From assembly GCA_022577435.1 (NCBI GenBank), contig JAKOON010000066.1, forward strand, positions 1,191,683-1,255,682: a stretch of 64,000 nt of DNA. Reading direction: 5' to 3'. The translations under genes and the position numbers were made by a program. Source of the DNA: Embiotoca jacksoni. Its lineage: Eukaryota; Chordata; Actinopteri; Embiotocidae. How positions within the stretch are numbered: the stretch's first letter is position 1; the number at the start of each line of letters is the position of its first letter. Below the pieces are notes generated by a model that saw nothing but the letters and a program-made list of their open reading frames with translations, was not told where the DNA came from and did no database searches. Positions 62,901 to 64,000 of this stretch are shown in pieces.

Positions 62901-63341
62901 TTTGTAACTATCTGGATTTATATTGAAGGAGATTTGCTGGGTGATAAAACCCATCAGAGTGATTATCCACCATACAAGAACTTTGGTTTTAGCCGGGGAA
63001 AAAATGCAAGTTCTTTCATATCCAATAAAAAACAGGAATGTCCATAAACACAGAGTCTTTTTAATGAGACATAAATAATGAATGTGATACGCTGTTTGTT
63101 TGTAGGATTCTCTCCTCTGACTTTATTAAGTACCTGCAGCAAAATATAAGTTGAAATAGCAGAGGCGTACCCGCGGCTGGCAGGAATGAACCGCGTTTGC
63201 AGCAGTTAGATCACCGACATTTTATCTTCACAGAAAGAAGTTTCCTGTATTTCTTCACGTTTGTTTTTGGTTTCTGTTTTTCAGGGCGGGTTGCATCCAT
63301 CGCTCGAACACCACCGCTGCTGATTTCAACCGTAGACTGAG
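8882..63341 (+). CDS. dgkz: Diacylglycerol kinase zeta, 28 coding exons, 3' end beyond window
   Basis: Type IV diacylglycerol kinase; the family phosphorylates diacylglycerol to phosphatidic acid with ATP and so ends DAG signalling at membranes and in the nucleus. The exons join in frame to about 1,078 residues (numbered from the Met at 8882). In order: basic and acidic N-terminus (1-304); C1 finger 1 (His349 to Cys404); C1 finger 2 (His425 to Cys482); MARCKS-like Lys/Ser segment (505-528); catalytic domain from about 547, with NPKSGG, GGDGT (605-609) and PLGTGNDLART; accessory domain from about 692 to 920; then SPKWCFLD and FYRIDRAQEHL. Ankyrin repeats and the C-terminal PDZ ligand are not in the window. 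Zeta is preferred over iota because exon 1 begins MDFFFQRRF, like the long zeta isoform, and because of EGRQWKPFIIRP. Some stretches (HRRRQEGKCKQCGK) match iota equally well. Which teleost co-ortholog (a or b) cannot be told. Confidence 0.92.
9803..9905. repeat. (CA)n microsatellite at the exon 1 donor
   Basis: About 51 CA units with a few CG interruptions, beginning eight bases after exon 1. Confidence 0.95.
9915..10440 (+). repeat. R3 repeat
   Basis: Begins CAGTCCCTCCAGGATTTTCG. It contains TGTCAAAATAAGAGCTTCAG, ATAGACCTGCTGGATGAAAC and CCAGTAATATGGAATCACTT, shared with copies at 32385, 46330 (reverse) and 59387. Truncated at its 3' end. No coding capacity. Confidence 0.7.
11375..11460. 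repeat. Fragment of the 35400-35790 transposon family
   Basis: Shares GGACCAGTTTCTGAAGTTTT and AAGTGAAATGTGGTCCCATT with the copy near 35690. It is a short relic. Confidence 0.5.
12261..12369 (+). CDS. dgkz: dgkz exon 2 (residues 305-341)
   Basis: Acceptor GTGTTTTCAG, donor GTGAGT. Encodes KAIAKSGLHHLP through RSTVDWM. The KAI(A/T)KSGL(H/Q)HL start and the STVDW end are zeta hallmarks. Ends in phase 0. Confidence 0.93.
12555..12605. repeat. TA-rich microsatellite
   Basis: (TA)n interrupted by G, ending in ACACAC. Confidence 0.85.
12606..12940 (+). repeat. R4 repeat, joined to R1
   Basis: Contains GGGATGGGCATTTCAAGCAA through TAGCTCCGTCACTAC and a TATACATTCTTAAATATACA tail. It is homologous to 17097-17400. 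Its right end runs directly into the middle of R1 (ATAATCCCTCATTCATTAG). The GGGATGGGCATT start resembles ends of teleost hAT-like non-autonomous elements; the class is inferred. Confidence 0.6.
12941..13143 (+). repeat. R1 repeat, right half only
   Basis: Starts mid-element at the R4 junction and continues through GGGGGCGTGTCTGTTTGATT to GGTGACGGACAGAATC. Confidence 0.7.
13271..13328. repeat. (TG)n microsatellite at the exon 3 acceptor
   Basis: 29 TG units ending directly at the GCAG of the acceptor. Confidence 0.95.
13332..13427 (+). CDS. dgkz: dgkz exon 3 (C1 finger 1, first half)
   Basis: Encodes ESALYGDHIWFETNVSGDYC and YVGEQHCIARAL, with likely zinc ligands His349, Cys361 and Cys368. 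The acceptor CAG directly follows a 58-bp TG repeat, so the usual pyrimidine tract is replaced by TG. Donor GTGAGT. 96 nt, phase 0. Confidence 0.94.
13428..15331 (+). other. dgkz intron 3
   Basis: 1.9 kb. 13500-13690 holds a tail-like repeat (CAAAGTGCTTTACAGATGATTGACAGGCC) also seen near 29100. A second tail-like piece (AAACTTTATTTATAGTGCAG) lies at about 14325-14400. Otherwise AT-rich, nothing recognised. Confidence 0.45.
15332..15409 (+). CDS. dgkz: dgkz exon 4 (C1 finger 1, second half)
   Basis: Acceptor TGTCTCTCCAG, donor GTAATT. 26 codons with RRKCAACKIVAHTICIEQL: Cys382, Cys385, His390 and Cys393. The finger is completed by Cys404 in exon 5. Confidence 0.94.
15762..15824 (+). CDS. dgkz: Candidate cassette exon 4a (21 codons) inside C1 finger 1
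   Basis: A 63-nt open segment lies between a strong acceptor (a long C/T tract ending CTGCCCTGCAG) and a GTGAGA donor. It encodes FPSSKATLLDDTLPLNDSTF plus Arg and is in phase 0 with both neighbours, so inclusion adds 21 residues without a frameshift. It would sit between IEQLEK and INFRC, just before the last cysteine of finger 1. I know of no matching insert in mammalian zeta. Not proven to be transcribed. Confidence 0.45.
16186..16242 (+). CDS. dgkz: dgkz exon 5 (end of C1 finger 1)
   Basis: Acceptor CTCTCCTGCAG, donor GTGACT. 19 codons, INFRCKPSFRESGSRNIRE, close to zeta INFRCKPSFRESGSRN. Confidence 0.94.
16367..16435 (+). CDS. dgkz: dgkz exon 6 (C1 finger 2 start)
   Basis: Acceptor TTTCCAG, donor GTGGGT. 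23 codons with HHHWVHRRRQEGKCKQCGK: zinc-finger histidine plus Cys436 and Cys439. Confidence 0.95.
16671..16742 (+). CDS. dgkz: dgkz exon 7 (C1 finger 2 core)
   Basis: Acceptor TCCTGTTCAG, donor GTGAGT. 24 codons, with FHSKEIVAISCSWCKQA carrying Cys459 and Cys462. Confidence 0.95.
16785..17015 (+). repeat. R1 repeat, left half, ending at R4
   Basis: From GACTGGATATAAAAGAGTTC to TTTCTGGAGGTCCATT, then interrupted by a TA repeat and R4. A remnant of the R1 right half (TATAATCCGTCATTAATTAG) follows R4 at about 17399. Confidence 0.7.
17050..17096. repeat. (TA)n microsatellite
   Basis: About 23 TA units, directly preceding R4. Confidence 0.9.
17097..17400 (+). repeat. R4 repeat inside an R1 copy
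   Basis: Homologous to 12606-12940, sharing GGGATGGGCATTTCAAGCAA and CATACTTATGCTTTTACACA. It sits between the two halves of R1 at the same R1 position as the other copy. Confidence 0.65.
17503..17619 (+). CDS. dgkz: dgkz exon 8 (end of C1 finger 2)
   Basis: Acceptor CTCCCTCTTTAG, donor GTAACA. 39 codons: YHNKVSCFMLQQIEEACPIG then PPTWIIRVKRHQ. His467, Cys472 and Cys482 complete finger 2. Confidence 0.94.
17770..18510 (-). repeat. LINE-like 3' region, degenerate
   Basis: Contains GTACGGAGCCTTGTGGAACTC and CTACAGGTCTGTGGTGTCCT, motifs I recognise from a widespread teleost interspersed repeat. No reverse transcriptase frame is left. Related tails appear at 37860-38690, 44640-45190 and 46690-47010. 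Class and orientation are tentative. Confidence 0.4.
18587..18658 (+). CDS. dgkz: dgkz exon 9 (MARCKS-like basic segment)
   Basis: Acceptor GTCTCTGACAG, donor GTGAGT. 24 codons, mostly Lys and Ser (KSSKKKKRTSFKRKSSKK). In mammalian zeta the equivalent segment is a nuclear localisation signal controlled by protein kinase C phosphorylation; its conservation suggests the same here. Confidence 0.94.
18769..19235 (+). repeat. R1 repeat in intron 9
   Basis: Near full length, from GTTCGTAGCTTCAGGTCTG to AGACAGAATCTA. It occupies over half of the 827-bp intron between exons 9 and 10. Confidence 0.8.
19486..19584 (+). CDS. dgkz: dgkz exon 10 (start of catalytic domain)
   Basis: Acceptor TCTTCTGTGACAG, donor GTAATA. 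33 codons: EGRQWKPFIIRPIPSALMKP then LLVFVNPKSGGNQ, the first glycine-rich strand-loop of the DAGK catalytic fold. Confidence 0.95.
19867..19949 (+). CDS. dgkz: dgkz exon 11 (catalytic domain)
   Basis: Acceptor TGTCTCACAG. Encodes GTKILQSFMWYLNPRQVFDL then SQGGPKE. To join exon 12 in frame the exon must end in phase 2 at 19949, using an atypical donor GG|GTTGGT. This makes codon 589 GGA (Gly), where human zeta has Ala. Confidence 0.9.
20156..20216 (+). CDS. dgkz: dgkz exon 12 (GGDGT motif)
   Basis: Acceptor ATTCTAG, donor GTGAGG. Encodes LELYRKVHNLRILACGGDGT; the ATP-site motif GGDGT (605-609) is intact. A 75-bp CA repeat begins six bases inside the intron. Confidence 0.95.
20223..20297. repeat. 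(CA)n microsatellite at the exon 12 donor
   Basis: About 37 uninterrupted CA units, starting six bases into intron 12. Confidence 0.95.
20570..20930. mobile_element. Relic of a teleost DNA transposon
   Basis: Contains TTTCTCCAGATTCTCTGAATC, CTCCCAACTTTTTTGAGATG, TTGCAAATCATTGCGCTCTG and TTACACAGCATCCCAATTTT. Together these recall the end of a DNA transposon frequent in fish. The coding part is decayed. The superfamily is not assigned with confidence. Confidence 0.5.
22689..22796 (+). CDS. dgkz: dgkz exon 13 (catalytic domain)
   Basis: Acceptor TTGAACCAG, donor GTGCGT. 36 codons, with VGWILSCLDDLALNPPVAVL then PLGTGNDLARTLNWGG, a strongly conserved DAGK block. Confidence 0.95.
23117..23254 (+). 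CDS. dgkz: dgkz exon 14 (end of catalytic domain)
   Basis: Acceptor GTGTTCCAG, donor GTCCGT. 46 codons from GYTDEPLCKILSHVEDGAVV and QLDRWNLQVEPN to a polar loop ending EQQTDK. A CA then CTCT/CTCA repeat follows the donor. Confidence 0.94.
23262..23338. repeat. CA then CTCT/CTCA repeats at the exon 14 donor
   Basis: A CA tract (23262-23284) changes into CTCTCT and then (CTCA)n, beginning eight bases after exon 14. Confidence 0.9.
23565..23765. repeat. SINE-like teleost repeat
   Basis: Contains CATTCACTCACACTTATGGC, GTCTTGCTCAAGGACCTTTC and GGGATTGTACCACCAACCTG, typical of a SINE-type repeat common in fish. Degenerate. Class from memory. Confidence 0.45.
24258..24336 (+). CDS. dgkz: dgkz exon 15 (start of accessory domain)
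   Basis: Acceptor GTGCTCAG, donor GTAAAT. Encodes [20 protein letters not shown] then EFHESR, the start of the DAGK accessory domain. Ends in phase 1. Confidence 0.95.
24441..24496 (+). CDS. dgkz: dgkz exon 16 (accessory domain)
   Basis: Acceptor TTTATTTTAG, donor GTAAGT. Completes a Glu codon and encodes EANPEKFNSRFRNKMFYAG, nearly identical to mammalian zeta. A truncated R2 repeat begins about 15 bases inside the next intron. Confidence 0.95.
24510..24720 (+). repeat. R2 repeat, truncated, in intron 16
   Basis: Begins AATGTAGTTTCTACTTGTTA, passes TCGCTCCGAGCACCCGTACC and ends after about two 17-bp GATATC units. It starts about 14 bases from exon 16. Confidence 0.75.
24806..24868 (+). CDS. 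dgkz: dgkz exon 17 (accessory domain)
   Basis: Acceptor TTTTTCTATCAG, donor GTGAGT. 21 codons, TAFSDFLMGSSKDLSKHIRV then Val. A TTCTA pentanucleotide array starts 25 bases downstream. Confidence 0.95.
24893..25047. repeat. (TTCTA)n pentanucleotide array
   Basis: TTCTA units with interspersed TTTTACAGTGC segments. The longer ~45-bp block (ACTATTCTATTTTACAGTGC) repeats about three times. Confidence 0.85.
25289..25362 (+). CDS. dgkz: dgkz exon 18 (accessory domain)
   Basis: Acceptor CCCCGGTCTCCAG after a C-run, donor GTCAGT. Encodes CDGTDLTSKVQDLKLQCLVF then LNIP and the first two bases of an Arg codon. Confidence 0.94.
25444..25555 (+). CDS. dgkz: dgkz exon 19 (accessory domain)
   Basis: Acceptor TCTCTCAG, donor GTACGG. 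Finishes the Arg and encodes YCAGTTPWGNPGEHHDFEPQ then RHDDGYIEVIGFTMTSL. Only an 81-bp intron separates it from exon 18. Confidence 0.95.
26087..26173 (+). CDS. dgkz: dgkz exon 20 (accessory domain)
   Basis: Acceptor CTCTCTGCAG, donor GTACGT. 29 codons with ATLQVGGHGERLNQCSEVTL. An R2 repeat starts about 40 bases after the donor. Confidence 0.94.
26220..26775 (-). repeat. R2 repeat in intron 20
   Basis: Reverse-orientation copy from AATCTCCGTTTCCATGGCAA to GGGGCGGAGCTA, with about three 17-bp GATATC units (26437-26487). Confidence 0.75.
26800..26935. repeat. ~20-bp tandem repeat upstream of exon 21
   Basis: About six imperfect units of ATTGATTGATTGACGTACTC, ending just before the exon 21 acceptor. 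Confidence 0.8.
26947..27059 (+). CDS. dgkz: dgkz exon 21 (accessory domain)
   Basis: Acceptor CTCTGTCAG, donor GTGGGT. Encodes VDGEPCRLAPSVIHISLRNQ, then ANMVQKTKRRTSLPHLN and two bases of an Asp codon. A CA repeat follows nine bases later. Confidence 0.93.
27069..27120. repeat. (CA)n microsatellite at the exon 21 donor
   Basis: About 26 CA units at the 5' end of the 174-bp intron 21. Confidence 0.95.
27189..27226. repeat. (TG)n microsatellite at the exon 22 acceptor
   Basis: About 19 TG units with CG interruptions, ending eight bases before exon 22. It is complementary to the CA tract at the other end of the same intron. Confidence 0.9.
27234..27334 (+). CDS. dgkz: dgkz exon 22 (accessory domain end)
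   Basis: Acceptor GTGTCTCTCAG directly after a TG repeat; donor GTAAGT. Encodes QQPVPERLRIRVSKISMTDY then ESLHYDKDKLRQA. The next exon is 5.7 kb away. Confidence 0.94.
30373..30962 (+). repeat. R2 repeat, full length
   Basis: From CAGTAGCTCCACCCCAGAGA to GGAAACGGAGATCGCACC, with about six 17-bp units (CAGATATCTTTGTTCAT, 30640-30743). It and 61505-62125 are the best guides to the family ends. Confidence 0.8.
32032..32368. repeat. A-rich minisatellite
   Basis: About 340 bp of irregular AAGAAAAATAACATAGAAGT-like units of 15-20 bp. The long open frames on the opposite strand (Phe/Leu/Tyr-rich) are artefacts of this repeat. Confidence 0.85.
32385..32690 (+). repeat. R3 repeat, middle part
   Basis: Shares TGTCAAAATAAGAGCTTTAG, CAACTGGACGTGTGGACAAA and ACATCCAGTAATATGGAATC with 9915 and 59387, ending near GGTTGGAAATCAGGAGTTAT. 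Confidence 0.7.
33013..33092 (+). CDS. dgkz: dgkz exon 23
   Basis: Acceptor CTGCATCTCCAG, donor GTAAGG. Completes Ser920 and encodes VPLGLIVVPGDSDLETCREH then IRRLQE; compare zeta VPLGTVVVPGDSDLE. Ends in phase 0. Confidence 0.94.
33105..33155. repeat. TG/AG-rich repeat after exon 23
   Basis: GAGAGTGTGTGTGAGAGTGT units starting a few bases after the exon 23 donor. Confidence 0.8.
33268..33338. repeat. (TG)n with CG interruptions
   Basis: TG/CG alternating tract just before the pyrimidine tract of cassette candidate 23a. Confidence 0.9.
33377..33421 (+). CDS. dgkz: Candidate 45-nt cassette exon 23a
   Basis: After a strong C/T tract (CTCTCTCCGTCTCCAG), 15 open codons (DVCSVHPSFRCLGRQ) end at a GTTGGT donor. 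Exons 23 and 24 meet in phase 0, so inclusion keeps the frame. DGK iota carries extra residues at this point, which makes a variable insert plausible. The donor is weak and no expression evidence is available. Confidence 0.3.
33573..33905 (-). repeat. R1 repeat, reverse, partial
   Basis: Runs from CCTGACGATACTACGTCCCG to GCTGAAGACACTTCTGCATC. Carries the R1-type open frame MTLANNTEITDGHILFTLDL from 33739. Confidence 0.78.
34822..34938. mobile_element. Short MITE related to 4720-5137
   Basis: The left end ACGTGAGATAGCCACGCGTT is homologous to the 4733 end. The right end (GCGTGGCCACTTTACGTTTT) is its approximate reverse complement. About 117 bp. Confidence 0.5.
35400..35790. mobile_element. 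Relic of a teleost DNA transposon
   Basis: Contains ACCACTGAGCTGCATCAAATC, CTTCTTTTAACAACACTGAA, GGTCCCATTCTTGCCTGATG and TTTCAGCTGCTCAACAGTTC. I recognise these as the end region of a common fish DNA transposon. No open transposase frame. Confidence 0.5.
37156..37700 (-). repeat. R1 repeat, reverse, near full length
   Basis: Runs from TGATGTCATCAACCATCAGT to CCTGAAGCTACGAACTC. Carries the R1 open frame from 37503. Confidence 0.8.
37860..38690. repeat. LINE-like 3' region
   Basis: Contains GGGCTTTATGTGTGAGGAGA, TGATTTTACAGGGAACCATT, GTGGTTTGGATCAACTGGAG, CTACAATAGTCGAGCCTCAA and GGATGTCATCTGCATAGAAA, a series of motifs I know from a widespread teleost repeat. No intact coding frame. Confidence 0.5.
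38713..39067 (+). repeat. R1 repeat, left two thirds
   Basis: From GAGTTCGTAGCTTCAGGTCT to GACGTAGTATCGTCAGG. The R1 open frame is on the minus strand, 38903-38688. Confidence 0.8.
39890..40290. repeat. Foldback (inverted-repeat) element of about 400 bp
   Basis: Two arms of about 190 bp are imperfect reverse complements about the centre near 40083: TTAGTTTTGGTCACATAATT at about 40006 against AATTATGTGACCAAAACTAA at about 40147, and outer CTGTTTTGAGAGCAAATTTC against a GTACTCTCAAAACTA match. No coding frame; a MITE-like foldback. Confidence 0.65.
41415..41605 (-). repeat. R3 repeat fragment, reverse
   Basis: Contains GATCTGTGCTGAAAGTATGA and CTCACTTTATTAACAAACAT, the reverse complement of the 3' part of R3 near 32640-32720 and 60020. 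Confidence 0.55.
42304..42698 (-). repeat. R1 repeat, reverse, split by a Tc1-like insertion
   Basis: Runs from ACCATCAGTGATGTCATCGT to CCTGAAGCTACAAACACTTT. About 110 bp are missing inside (junction TTATTCACTTCTGCATC at about 42655); both deletion ends share CACTT. The last bases of the R1 flank (TATCCAGTCT) reappear after the transposon at 44335. Confidence 0.75.
42699..44330 (-). mobile_element. Tc1-like transposon, 1,632 bp
   Basis: Flanked by TA on both sides (target duplication). Its terminal inverted repeats are 216 bp long (42699-42914 and 44115-44330, outer end CAGTGGGTACGGAAAGTATT), with essentially one visible mismatch, so the insertion is young. It encodes one Tc1-family transposase on the minus strand, broken by a frameshift. 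Confidence 0.92.
42915..43954 (-). pseudogene. Tc1-like transposase, one frameshift
   Basis: The N-terminal part, from the ATG at 43954, begins MSEQMRIMRSKELSKELRDR and has paired helix-turn-helix regions and the GRP motif (PRPGRPAKLS). The reading frame changes near 43650-43660. The C-terminal part runs to 42915 with the DD34E triad intact: SDET, QQDNDPKHT and NPIEHLW, with exactly 34 residues between the second Asp and the Glu. Only this single indel is seen, so the element is probably non-autonomous but recently active. Confidence 0.9.
44640..45190. repeat. LINE-like 3' region, degenerate
   Basis: Shares GAAGGCTTTATACGTTTTTA, TTGATTTCATAGATAGTCAA and GGATGTCATCTGCATAGAAA with 37860-38690. 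Confidence 0.45.
45855..46330 (-). repeat. R3 repeat, reverse
   Basis: Contains GAAGTGATTCCATATTACTG, AGCTCTTATTTTGACAGCTA and CACTTTATTAACAAACATAA, the reverse complement of R3 at 32385-32690 and 59760-60050. Confidence 0.65.
46690..47010. repeat. LINE-like tail fragment
   Basis: CAGCTAACATGGAACCGTAG and TCGCTGCAGCGTTCTGGTCT resemble parts of the tail repeat at 37860. Tentative. Confidence 0.3.
47128..47690 (+). repeat. R1 repeat, full length
   Basis: The most complete copy: from CAGACTGGATATAAAAGAGT to ATGACATCACTGATGGTTGA, which is tandemly doubled at the end. The R1 open frame is on the minus strand, 47335-47093. Confidence 0.82.
48847..48913 (+). CDS. dgkz: dgkz exon 24
   Basis: Acceptor CTCCGTCATTCAG, donor GTAAGT. 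Encodes EEAVEPKILSSQRLSPKWCF then LD and one base of Ser969. LSPKWCFLD is conserved in zeta and iota. It lies 15.8 kb after exon 23. Confidence 0.93.
48914..50011 (+). other. dgkz intron 24
   Basis: 1.1 kb. A third of it is the GGTN minisatellite (49205-49545). The rest is AT-rich with nothing recognised. Confidence 0.6.
49205..49545. repeat. GGTN tetranucleotide minisatellite
   Basis: About 340 bp of mixed GGTT, GGTA, GATT and GGTC units, turning from GGTT-rich to GGTC-rich along its length. Confidence 0.9.
50012..50052 (+). CDS. dgkz: dgkz exon 25
   Basis: Acceptor TCTGTCTCTTCAG, donor GTGAGT. A 41-nt exon that completes Ser969 and encodes TTADRFYRIDRAQ, matching zeta TTASRFYRIDRAQ. Confidence 0.94.
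50053..52893 (+). other. dgkz intron 25
   Basis: 2.8 kb, AT-rich. Apart from a mariner-type relic at 51030-51280, I see no exon or named repeat. A GGGGGGGGGGG run lies near 52727. Confidence 0.5.
51030..51280 (+). pseudogene. Mariner-type transposase relic
   Basis: Conceptual translation shows LQEVYSDETTSLERCSDD (compare the LxxVYGDEAxSxxRVFEW helix of mariner-type transposases) in one frame, then VFLDLPGV, and in another frame SVPQGQTVNTKFHC followed by LREKHSV (compare FVPQGQTVNxxFY). Pieces are colinear but shifted and shortened, so this is an old, deleted copy. Confidence 0.55.
52894..53036 (+). CDS. dgkz: dgkz exon 26
   Basis: Acceptor TTGAACCTTTCAG. Encodes EHLNYVSEISLEEIFILDPE, then LVVMTTVGTSPSVES and a Pro/Ser linker. 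The donor is AGCAG|GTAGAT at 53037 (phase 2), because this joins exons 27 and 28 in an open frame. An in-frame TAG at 53038 would end the protein if the intron were retained. A second possible donor (GTAAAC at 53026) is phase 0. Confidence 0.88.
53500..53576 (+). repeat. R1 fragment (first ~75 bp)
   Basis: Starts TTCGTAGCTTCAGGTCTG and stops within GTGCCACTAGAGG. Confidence 0.7.
53938..53970. repeat. (TG)n microsatellite
   Basis: Short TG tract with one T interruption. Confidence 0.85.
54738..55198 (-). repeat. R1 repeat, reverse
   Basis: Runs from GAATCCTCCAGTTCAGATTC to CCTGAAGCTACGAACACTTT. The R1 open frame starts at 55000. An R1 end fragment (54420-54476, to CCTCCAGTTCAAATTC) lies 260 bp to its left. 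Confidence 0.8.
55689..55733. repeat. (ATT)n microsatellite
   Basis: Imperfect ATT trinucleotide tract. Confidence 0.85.
55734..56110. repeat. Teleost interspersed repeat piece
   Basis: CCGAAGCATCGAATGGCTCC, CAAGGAATTCTTATTCTCTC and GGGTGTGGCCTAACGGCTCG recall a repeat frequent in fish genomes. Class unknown. Confidence 0.35.
56380..56415. repeat. Perfect 16-bp hairpin
   Basis: AAATAGATGCATAGAT and its exact reverse complement, separated by the loop CTTC. Confidence 0.85.
56643..56715. repeat. (TG)n microsatellite
   Basis: About 36 uninterrupted TG units. A complementary CA tract lies 180 bp downstream. Confidence 0.95.
56898..56946. repeat. (CA)n microsatellite
   Basis: About 24 uninterrupted CA units. 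Confidence 0.95.
57836..58283 (+). repeat. R1 repeat
   Basis: From GAGCTCGTAGCTTCAGGTCT to CGCTCCGAACTAGCAAG. The R1 open frame is on the minus strand, 58027-57740. Confidence 0.8.
59387..60184 (+). repeat. R3 repeat, longest copy (~800 bp)
   Basis: Left end GTCCCTGCAGGAGTTTTTTT and right end TCCTGGAGGGAC are imperfect reverse complements, so R3 looks like a non-autonomous DNA element with short inverted ends. The inner part matches 9915, 32385 and 46330. A short (AAAGCTCCTAAAAGCTCC)-type tandem stretch lies at 59648-59705. Confidence 0.65.
61223..61312 (+). CDS. dgkz: dgkz exon 27 (linker)
   Basis: Acceptor TCGCCGTAG, donor GTGAGT. In the frame set by exon 26 it encodes SSSQRLRVNSDGSAAEALTH, then AATPPASKLS and two bases of Arg1060. 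It is GC-rich among AT-rich neighbours. A second acceptor (CCCAG at 61232) would serve a phase-0 donor. It has no close counterpart in human zeta as I recall it, so the call rests on splice signals and frame. Confidence 0.7.
61313..63284 (+). other. dgkz intron 27
   Basis: 2.0 kb. Holds a full-length R2 copy (61505-62125). The remainder is AT-rich with T-runs and no recognised exon. Confidence 0.55.
61505..62125 (+). repeat. R2 repeat, full length
   Basis: From AAGTAGCTCCACCCCCAGAG to GGAAATGGAGATCGCAC, with about six 17-bp GATATC units (61812-61908). Confidence 0.8.
63285..63341 (+). CDS. dgkz: dgkz exon 28 (linker, last exon in window)
   Basis: Acceptor TTTCTGTTTTTCAG, donor GTGAGT. Encodes RAGCIHRSNTTAADFNRRL and ends in phase 2. 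The other frames of this 57-nt segment do not continue from exon 27: the alternative joining meets a TGA. That supports both exons. Confidence 0.7.
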
Positions 63342-64000
63342 GTGAGTACGTTAATTCAGGACATAATCAACACGTCACAGGAGATTTACAATTACAATTC
63401 AACAGTTCAGTTTCCTTCTTTAAAGTTCAGAAGTCTGAACACACCTTATAAAACACTCACTAAGTACTTCATTGAGAGCACCGTGCTAACGCAGTCCAGC
63501 GCCTCTCAAAACCGCCTTGTTTCTTTGTGCTACGGGTTTCTTAAGACCGCCGAAGTGCGCTATGTGAAATCTGGCCGTTTGTTACAGCGCCGGGGACTTT
63601 TTTTTTGTTTTTCCAATGCTTTTGTTCCACGTAAACCTGCCTTCGCTGAGACTGAGTAACATGGTGCAACGACTCGGCGTTTGTCGTATCCTGTGTCCTG
63701 TGTTTCATCCCGCTGACCAAAATCATTCAAACTAAATTTATTGAATTAAACCTTCTGATTCAGGAAGTAAAATGAAAAATCAAGCTTTTTCGAGGCTATT
63801 TAAATAATAATTAGAAAGTAAATTACGTACACTCCAAAGAAACACAAACACCACAACCTCTTCATCAGTGTTGTTAATAAATTAATTACATCATAATTCC
63901 CTGATAAATGATGTGTACTTAATTTACTTCATGAAACACTTAATTTCAATATATTGTATGAGTCACTTTCACATCTAATTAATGATGAAATAGAAAAACG
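63342..64000 (+). other. Start of dgkz intron 28
   Basis: After the GTGAGT donor the sequence is AT-rich. I see no further exon before the window edge. The ankyrin-repeat exons must lie beyond it. Confidence 0.6.

Noticed and set aside
8882..63341. Assignment to DGK iota (dgki)
   Set aside because: The C1 and accessory regions resemble iota in places, but the first exon, the KAIAKSGLHHL segment and EGRQWKPFIIRP fit zeta better. An alignment with both teleost families would settle it.

Overview
The window is nuclear DNA of a ray-finned (teleost) fish. Three things show this: an intron-rich vertebrate gene, very dense CA/TG microsatellites, and several interspersed repeat families plus a Tc1-like transposon of the kind common in fish. 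The species cannot be named from the sequence. There are no prokaryotic features, CRISPR arrays, rRNAs or convincing tRNAs.

One protein-coding gene dominates: an ortholog of diacylglycerol kinase zeta (dgkz), on the + strand. Its first coding exon starts at 8882 and the gene runs off the right edge. I reconstructed 28 in-frame exons ending at 63341. They encode about 1,078 residues: a basic/acidic N-terminal region, two C1 zinc fingers, a MARCKS-like basic segment, the split diacylglycerol kinase catalytic and accessory domains with GGDGT, and a Ser/Pro/Ala-rich linker. The expected ankyrin repeats and PDZ-binding C-terminus lie beyond the window. Exons 1-22 are fairly compact (8.9-27.3 kb). 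Exons 23-28 are scattered over 30 kb, with introns of 5.7, 15.8 and 8.2 kb.

Layout: 1-8.8 kb is upstream DNA holding repeats (R1, R2, a MITE, microsatellites). 8.8-27.3 kb holds exons 1-22. 27.3-33.0 kb is intron 22. 33.1-48.8 kb is the large intron 23, with several R1 copies, a foldback element, LINE-like tails and a nearly intact Tc1-like element nested in an R1 copy. 48.8-53.0 kb holds exons 24-26. 53-64 kb is introns 26-28 with exons 27-28.

Repeats explain most of the remaining open frames. R1 (about 0.5-0.6 kb, about 13 copies) carries a recurring 60-70-residue open frame. R2 (about 0.6 kb, five copies) carries a variable 17-bp GATATC minisatellite. R3 (up to 0.8 kb, five copies) has GTCCCTCCAGGA-like ends. 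R4 is found joined to R1.

Points worth a second look: a 17-codon uORF whose stop overlaps the dgkz start, two previously unassigned in-frame cassette-exon candidates (one inside the first C1 finger), complementary CA and TG tracts abutting splice sites of the same intron, nested and composite repeats, and repeated RRxS motifs in exon 1. I found no second host gene and no evidence for a wholly new biological system.
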